From contig ML133471.1 of the NCBI GenBank assembly GCA_003864495.1, positions 1,584,001 to 1,648,000 on the forward strand: a stretch of DNA of 64,000 bases, given 5' to 3'. Shown one piece after another: positions 47,801 to 56,800 of the stretch; the stretch's first letter is position 1, and every line of letters starts with the position of its first letter. The stretch comes from Nemopilema nomurai (lineage: Eukaryota; Cnidaria; Scyphozoa; Rhizostomeae; Rhizostomatidae). The position numbers and the translations under genes are program-made. The notes under the pieces are model-generated. The model saw only the letters and a program-made list of their open reading frames with translations, was not told where the DNA came from and ran no database searches.

Positions 47801-50800
47801 GAGACATTGGGCCCCTTGTTGATTAGAAGGTTTTGTGCACAGGCGCAATTTTGCAGAGTTTGAGAGCGAGTTTAACCAGGTTTACCTTTTGCTCGAGAAA
47901 AAGCAGCTCCTATTGTGCAATGATATAGAAGCGCTGAAGGCGCTAGATGTCCAGCTCGGTCTGGCAGAGTGAGGCAAATTTTGTTTCGGCGGCCTTTTTT
48001 AATGATGGCAGAAAGAATCTTTGCCAGTACTGAGCCCTTATGATTTCGCGAAAAGTGAGGCCTTATCTAGTAAAGTTTCACACCGATTTTTGGCGTGTAA
48101 AGTGGTGAATTGTCTTGAAGTATCTTTCATCCTCCTATTTTCATTTGAATTTTTGCGATTTGTTCATTTATTGCGGCGTTTTTAGTAATTGTATAGCTAT
48201 TAGTTGCTGCGGTGCTTTTACATTTTGAATTTTGAAAAATATTGCAAAGCAAATGTTTGATGGATTTAAAGACTTCCTGAAGAAGCTTTTTGATTCATTC
48301 ATTCCAATTCACTAGACCAACGTACAACGTACTTTGAGATGCAAGTGCCAATTGTCATTTTAGGCCTATTCAGTCACATTGCTGCCCTATAATATCAGAA
48401 AGTTCGCTTTCTAAACGAAGATAACATAAACAATATCATCTCCAGAGTTTGTTCTGCAGCAAATCAGGCTGTAATCTTTATCGGGTTGTAATAGAAAGTT
48501 TACAAACACTATTTGAACTTGTTATAAACGCACCGCAGCAGCCTTCGGTACTAAATACACTTGAAGCGTCGCAATGAATGAAGAGATTGCCAAAATTCGA
48601 ACGCAAATGGAGATATAGGTAATATTTGATGATAAATTATAACTTTGCAAGTTGATAGGCAGCGCTGAATATCACTAAATCTCCCCTTACTTTTAACCAA
48701 ATTATAAGGGCCCAGTACTGCCGCTAATTCCTTTTGTCACCATTAAAAATGGCTGCCAAAAAGAATTTGCGTCACCGGGCACAATGGTCAAGCCCCTGAA
48801 TTAGACAGACATCTAGTGCCCTCGGCGCTTTTATCTCATTGCTATTGTGGTCTCCACTCGAAAACGAGGTTAACAACATTGGGCTATAGTATTCTGCTGT
48901 AACAAAACTTCAAAGGTTGCCGACAGGGGTGTCCCCTCTACCTTTTCCCTATTCTGTGCTGGTGTCTCGCAATTATTTACCTGATTTTCCTGAGCTTATG
49001 TTTTTTTTGTTAGCAAAAATGATGAAATCTTTGATGAATGATTTACTGCGCCTAGTACTACAACATGTGCACCAAAAACTATAATTCAGAATGGAGCCTT
49101 GGCATGGTGCTCAAAACACTGGCATCAAGCTATTAAACATCTGATAGAAACGTATGTGATTTAGCTCATCATATGTAAGGGCTCCCTAACGTATGTGATT
49201 TAGCTCATCATATGTAAGGGCGTCCTTCGCAACTGGGGTCATGGGCACTAGTCGCATCACTGTACAACATTGAATGGTGATTTAACAAAATTATTTAATT
49301 TGTTGTGTTAACGTATTTATACCTACGTTTAAACATTACAGTTATGTTCAAAAACTAAAGAACGAGTTAGAACAACGATATTCTAAAGATGATGATAATG
49401 TCGAAGCCCACTGGGGCAAATTTATCTTCTGTTTTAGAAAAATTCAGTTTTTAAGCCGAAGAAAAATAAAAATACCTCTCCGTTTTTGTTTATGACTGCT
49501 TCTCCCAAATACTATTCAGTAGCCTCGTTTTCGACCTTGAGCGCCCAGACATTCTGCGTCATTCTGCGACCCAGCGTCTGCATCATCTGTATTGCAGAAT
49601 ATTTCATTTTTCGCATGAAAAGTTTATCCACTGGCTGTCTGCATATTTCAGCAGCACTTGATAATTTGATAAGCAAAATATTTTTTATTCTATTCAAACT
49701 ATTGTTATCTTCATGATGAACTATACTTCAGCAGTATTTTTGACGATTATGCTATTTGGCCAATGATATAGTCCAGAGCATTTGAGCACATTTGCCCCCT
49801 TCCATTGTCTGATAAACATGTATGATACGAAGATCAAATTTTTATGGTTAAATCTTAAAATCTCAAAATCTGACAATCCCTTCTTATGCTTTCAAGGCCG
49901 CTATACACCATTTATTGTTCTGAAAAACTAAAGATATTTTCGATTGTAGTGGTTTTTTTCATTACTATTATTTGGTGAATTCTATGTATTTTTGCAGCAT
50001 AGCGATAATGTATACCCTTTCTACCATGCTGTGCCTCTCTGACATGTCTATCTGACCATAATATCTGACGAAACTTCTTCTCAGTTCGCGCCTGCAAGAA
50101 AGCATATAAGCTGGGACTCGAATAGCAGCATAATGTTTTTTAGCAAAATTGAAACGAGGCTTTTGTTGCATTGCTTCTGTTTTTGCTGCTCAGGTCGAGG
50201 CATGAATGCAGCATTTGCCATTGGTCGGCTCTGCGACATGGAGTCTGGAAGGAGACACATGCTGATGCTAAAGAAAGCAGACCAGATGGTTTGTATCCCC
50301 ACTTTGATTCGTGCGTTCTTCTGTATCACCATTTTGATATTGCGTGGCTCCAACACTGTGCAACATAGGTCCCATTAACATAGCTCCCTTCGACAGCAAA
50401 GAGAAGATTGACGTCAATAGATAATTGTCCCTCCTAATGATTTTTTGATGCAAGGCAAGAGAATGGTGACTGCTATTCTTGGTATGCCTCTTTGTTCCAC
50501 AAGTGAAATTGATTTTTAAAAGGAATTTTTTTCTGTGGAAAGGAGTCATTTCTGTTAACCAAAGAAGTCCTATTCTCATTGTTGTACAGTTTGGCCTAAA
50601 GGTCTTGTAGTTAAGGGTTCCAAAAATTGATGTAAACTGATGCTTGGGTGAATGATAGGGTTAGGGCGGGGTGGAAGATCAGAATGGCGAGAAGTCAGGA
50701 AAATTAGAGCTAGTGGAGAATGAGAGTGGGTTAAAAGCTTAGGGTGATGCAGTAAGGGTACAAAGGATGATTAGGGCAGGGAGGAGGGTAAAGGTGAGAG

Positions 50801-53800
50801 AGATAAGGTAAGTGTGGGGTGGCGTTTAGGTTAGATTGTAAGGGTGATCTTGGTGCAGGTTGAGGGCCCCAAATATTTTTTGTTTTCTGCTATTTTTACG
50901 TGCTGATAATTATTGCTGCAAATCCCGTTACAGAGAGTATTCTCAGACAGATAGACTTGTAAATCTCTTAGAAAATCTGGATAAAGAAAGCATTTTGTAT
51001 ATGTTCAAAAGTAGCTGAAAAACTCTGAACTCGATAGAATAAGAAATAAGATTTCCAAAAACTGGAATTTTCTTTTTTTTACCTATGCTATTGGTTGGTT
51101 AAGAAAGTCGTATAAAACATTTGGGTGTGTAAGAGCATTGACAAGCCTAAGAACTTAATTTACTACTTTTGTTAAAGACTCTTTAAACTTCACATGATTT
51201 AAACACACTTGCTTTACTACCTAATTACCGATGGCAATCAGTTGTTTGTGAGTACGGTTCCCTTTGGTGTTCTAGCTAAGAAAGCTGACAGAGATGCTGC
51301 ACTCAGAAGATGGCGGCTGCAATAAGAATGCCTGTTTCGCCCTGAGCTGCATTGCTGGCAGCAGTGATGGCGTCTCGAAGCTCCTGGGACATGAAACGCG
51401 CGAGGACATGCTTCGTGGGTTGGCGGTCTTGTTATCGACGGAGGATGACGAAACCGCCTGGTTCGCAGCCATGTAAGACCTCATTTCACAGAATTTGTTA
51501 AACATCTCGCATTAATTGTAAGAAGCACGTACACTCGATGCACAAATCTATCAACGTACGCGTCAGAGCTGCCAAGCGCTCGTAGGCCCTATTTCGTCCA
51601 GGCTATTGCCTAGCTAGCGATTGTATCTAAAAACCAAGCTTTCGCCCAGTTACTCTTTGCTTAGCTTTTACTTCTGTTTGGTAATGGCTATATGACCGCA
51701 AATAAGGTATTTGTATTGCTGGATAGTTCCTGTACATAATTACTTTCTTTTGAAGGACGCTGCGGACCATATCAAGCAAAAAGCAGGGCTGTCTGTCTCT
51801 TCGTGATCACAAAATCGTCAAAGATGCTTTGAAGGTGAGCCCCGGGCCATATGTCAAATCACCATAGTAACAATATGCGGCTATCGACGCAGTTAGCACA
51901 CTGATTTTGTTTAGCAACAACACCCCTACTCACTAGTGTAACAGACTTGAAATTGTGGGTTAGTCGATCTGTTTGTATACCAAAAAATATACGATGTAAT
52001 TTTCATTTAAATATAAGTCTAAGTGTGTTAATGTAGTAATAACGTCAGTTTGCAACAGTTTTTTCTTCGGTTTAGGAGAGAACAAAGGCGATTGGGCTGA
52101 AGGATGACATAAAGGAAGAGATTACCGTGACGCTGGAAATTCTGAAGCATTTGGGCAAGCCTGAAAGACCAATAGTGAAAAGTACGCTAGCATCACCTTG
52201 TTGGACTAAGGGCCTAAAAACCCTCTCTAAAACTACGGACATGCTTCTTAGTAGTTTTAACATGCGTTCACGTTTCGAGATGTTCTGTCTTCAGTAGAGC
52301 AGTCTTTGGATGAAGCTTGACAGGTCCAGTTCCTCCTTTACTGCTTTTTGCTGCCTCGATCATAGATGGAAAATCATAGATAGATGGGTGCGACAAACCA
52401 AGTGGGTTTATCTGAACTGCACAGTTTTTCCACTGTGAATACGTCTCTCCATAATCATCTTTAAACATTATTTGAATAGAGCTGTGACTGTTTTTTTGAG
52501 TAGAGTGCTTGTGCTGCCTGATAATGAAGATTTAACACAATGTTTATGTTTCAGTTGAAAGTGCTTCTACTGCCAATGTGCAATGGGTTGCAGTCAATCC
52601 TAAGAGCGGCCTCGAAGTCACATATACTTTGTACATCGGTCAGTGCTCTCTATTTAAAACGGGTCACTTCATCAACAAGCCAAATAGTGTCATTGGCGCT
52701 TTTTGGTTCATAGTATATTAATACACTTGTTAACGAGGAGGTCTTCAATCGTAACATGTTCTGTCGATGTGGAAGCTTCGTTGCAAAGGATGTTAAGGAT
52801 AATCAAATGCACTAACCTCGAAAATATTGCGCTGAATCCATGAATACACCTGATTTTGATGAATGATTTGATTCATGATATCAGTTCACCTTTCTAGTGA
52901 CAAAAGAGGAGAAGATTGCATACTCTGGCCTGGACACTTCCTTTGAGCTTCAAGGCCTGAAGCCCACTAAAACGTACTCTTGCCGACTGCAGACATCAAC
53001 GGAAGGTGACCGGAGTCCTATCAGTGAAGCTGCGACATTTACGATGCCAGAGTCAGGTACATGGTTGTAAATACACGACACCTAGGCCTTTGACCTTCAA
53101 GGAGAACATCCAAATGCTCTTCAACCCTGACATTGCCACGACTTTGCAAAGTGTCAAGGATTCCGATCATTGCTGTTGCCTTCTTTGATTCACTGGTTGT
53201 TCGTCTGAGATCACTAGATTCTCAGGCCCCTGAGATCCTCAGGCATCTTCGTCACAATGCTTGCAGCATGTTGCTTCTGTAATGCAACCCGGTAATTAAC
53301 CAGGGCCACTCTGCTTATAATCTGGTCCTTTCAGTTACTTCAGTAGACATCATTCTCCTCTGTCAAAACAGTGCATTATGTTTGTCAATTGTTTTTCAAA
53401 GTTCCAAGTGCACCTCAAAACGCCAGGGTCCTAGGACGAACAACGACGCAACTAAAGCTTGGCTGGAGCCCCCCTGAGTCACCAAATGGCCTCGTTACGG
53501 GTTATCACATATATCAGCAAGGTATTGTTATTCTTCAGTCTACCATTATATCACGTGTCATCCAATCACAACGACTAGGTTTCAGTTGATGGAGACACTA
53601 GCGAGACGTTTGATAAAGAGGCGTTTGATGTAATTATCCACTTGTCTAAACATGACACACCTTAAGTGCTAATTCAATTGACAGAACGGAGAACACAGCA
53701 AGTTAAGCGTAAATGAAAATAACGACTAATTTATTTTTATTTTTATTGTTTTGTCTTTGGTAATAGGCAAGAAAATGCATCTAATCCTTTTCTCGATGTT

Positions 53801-56800
53801 TTTCGTTAAAGGAGGCCTTAGGATAAATGTAGATTTGAAGAAAAACGTAAGCAAAATACTAGGCATCTTTTTCAGAAGTGAGAATTCATTTTAATCCGAA
53901 GAAATCAAAGTAAACTATCGTAAATTTATTTTTTTTAGGAAGAAGTGGATTTACCGAAACACGCGAGACATCACATGTATTCATTAACCTGATTCCAGGA
54001 ACAGAATACGCATTCGAAGTAAAAAACACTTTCCCTTCCTTCATCTAGTACCTTGTTTTTGCAATCGAATGTTTACAAGAAGTATACAAACAAATTTTGA
54101 ATGACTGCCGTCCATTTCTCTGTTCAGGTGTATGCGCTGACGTCAGCAGGACGCGGAGAGAAAGCCGATATCATGTGCGCAACCGTTGACCTCCGTATGT
54201 ATTTATTTTATTTCTTTTATTATTATTTCTTTTATTTACACAGCCTCCTTTTGAAGTTTGTTACGCTCACTTTCTTTGCAAATGTCTCTTGCTCGGCATT
54301 TTCTCTTTTGTCGATGGTTAATTTGCCTCTGCAGCTTCTATTTATGATTTGATTGCAATATTGCATGCTTCATTGGACGACTCTTAAGTGATTACTAAAC
54401 AAGAAGTAATACAGATGTCTGTTTATCATCTGACATTAAGTGCTGGCCAGCTTGTAAGCAGTGCTCGCTTGCGCTACATATGGAATGGAACAATTCTGTT
54501 GCTGCCCTAAGTTTTACGCACAATGCAACATTCAGGAAAATAAACAAAAAATACTTGTATCTCTGACATCACCAAGAATGCAAATGCCATAGCAGACTCA
54601 TTAGCTTCAACAGGCTACTGTTTCGAAAGAGTTTCTCTCACTCTGGTAGGCTTCGCCTTCTTACCTTTCTAATTCTTTACTTATAGGTGAGCATGCTCCG
54701 CCGCGTCCGACCCTCCATTCCCTGGGACGCAATGAAATTCTGGTGCAGTGGAATCCCCCCGAAGAGCCCCTTGGAAGAATAAATTATTATGAAGTGAAAC
54801 AAGACGGCGAGGTAAGTCGCAATGGAGAGAAGCCGGAATCCCCTCTTATTGTGGCCATTCTAGTAGTGCTTAGTTGTCGACTTAGATCATATACGCTGAA
54901 GCTCGCTTGATTTCCAGTCGGTTGTTGCTGTGCAAATGTTTTGTTCTGGTAAATGTTTTTAATCTTGTCCGATCAGATCTCATATTTTGAATTCGGTTCA
55001 AATTTGAGCAGCAAATATTGTTGCATTTATTTTGAAGTTTTCACAATTTAGTCTTCATTGCACCGAGAAACGTGACACACAGTGGCCCAGCTAGTATCTA
55101 TTAAGACTATTAAGAAAATTGTCATTTCTCTAAAGGAGAAGCTTGTAGGTTTAACTACAAATAAAATCTGTCATAGGTGATATATACGGGAATGGAGAGG
55201 AATTGCACCTCGAGGAGACTGAAGCCAAACACAGAGTATTCATTTACTGTATGTAGAGTGATTTAGTCTTGTTTACCACGATTCTAATGTTGCTATGTGA
55301 TTATGATTTTGGTGCGATTTTTTTCTTCACACAAGTCTGTACCCCACTTTGTTTTTCGATCAAATAGGCGCTTGTATAATGCAACTGTAGATTTCGACTT
55401 ATAAGAGCTTTTCACGGTTCAGCAATGCCAGTACGTTGGGCATTGTGCTTGTTTTCCATCTGAATGGTGTATTTGTTAAGACGAGTCGCATTGTACGAGA
55501 CTTTGTATCAGTAGGAACATCTGCTCTTTTTCGCTAGATTTTTGAAGGAACTGGTGTAGTTCTTCTATTCAACTCTTCAAACCAGCCGTACTCTTCATTG
55601 AGATACTGAAAGATTCTTTAAATTTCATTTGCATTTCTTATACTCCTTTGTTTGTTGGTAATAATACTAATGCTATGTTCATTTTCCAAACGTTTTCACT
55701 AACACAGTGCTTGGGTCATCAAAACGTTTATCAGCTGATCTCAGCCTTTTGCATGTCACAGTGTAGCTACCACTTAGCAAATACCGAACGAAAGCCTCTC
55801 TGAGACATCGTCTCTGAGACAGTCAGCAGCCCAGCCGATCAACCGCAAATGTTTCAATTTCAGGTAGCCGCTTGGACGAATGAAGGCAAATGCGAAAGCG
55901 AGCCGGCCAAAAAGAAAACAGCGAAAGAGAGTGGGTTTTGAAGCTGCTTCTTTGAACCCTGAGCCGCAGCCTCCAAATACTGGAACTCAGGCTACTTCTT
56001 TATTGTGTCACTCCGTGTTGTCTTTAGGGTGAAGGAAAGGATGGGGCTCTAATTGAAGAAGTATCTTTCCATTTTGACACCGCTCTCTTAGTTGTGTCGA
56101 CAGCCATACCTTCCTTTTTTGCGAGACAGCGGGCTAGTAATTTCTCTCTATGCATCCTCATGATTACTTGTCGTACACGTCCCTTGTTCTGTTTGTTTGT
56201 AGTAAACAACTTTCCAAGAGAACCATTGTACCCCTTTAACAAGCGATCAAAAAGTGGTAAAGCAAAACCAGGTAAGAGTTTTTGATTATGATTATTCAAC
56301 TAAAAAACAACTTTTGATTATTTAGAGCCATTCTTTTCTATAAAGATACAAACCAAAACGTTTCACGATATCTTTTATGCTGGTGTTCTTTTTCAAGTAT
56401 TGTTTGCGTGTTGATTTATTTATAATGTTAAAGGAAGCAAACAAGAGTCATTTTTGTAGAAAATAAGAATGTTCATAAAAACTGTAATAAGATGGTAAGA
56501 TAGTAGTAAGGTAGTAATAAGGAATTTAACTCTGCCTTAGATCATACTGACTGTGTACACAGACATGCGGGGATATGACCGAGTTCAACTACTTCTCCAG
56601 GGCCTTGGTGGTGCTCGCTATTTTGTCATTTTAAATTCGAGAGCGAAAGAGGTGCTGGCTGATAATGAAGTTTTGCTTTGTTTCTCTATCTCAATTAGTG
56701 TGTTTTTCTTTCTAGAAAGGGCTTCAACTGCATCAGGCAAGCAGGCGAACACCCAAAAGCAACGCTCAAAGGTATCAGGCAACATAGGCAGCTTTTATTT

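Larger units (their letters stand above)
35935..50193 (+). other. 14.3-kb intron 4 of the ARM/FN3 gene, with three nested GPCR genes
   Basis: The donor GCAG|GTACGA and the acceptor TGCTCAG|GTCGAG keep phase 1, so no exon is needed between them. The intron is about five times longer than any other intron of this gene. Its GPCR genes are annotated separately. The remaining parts (35,935-38,865, 39,811-42,240, 43,219-45,104 and 46,083-50,193) hold simple repeats and small duplications, and no other recognisable gene. Confidence 0.8.
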
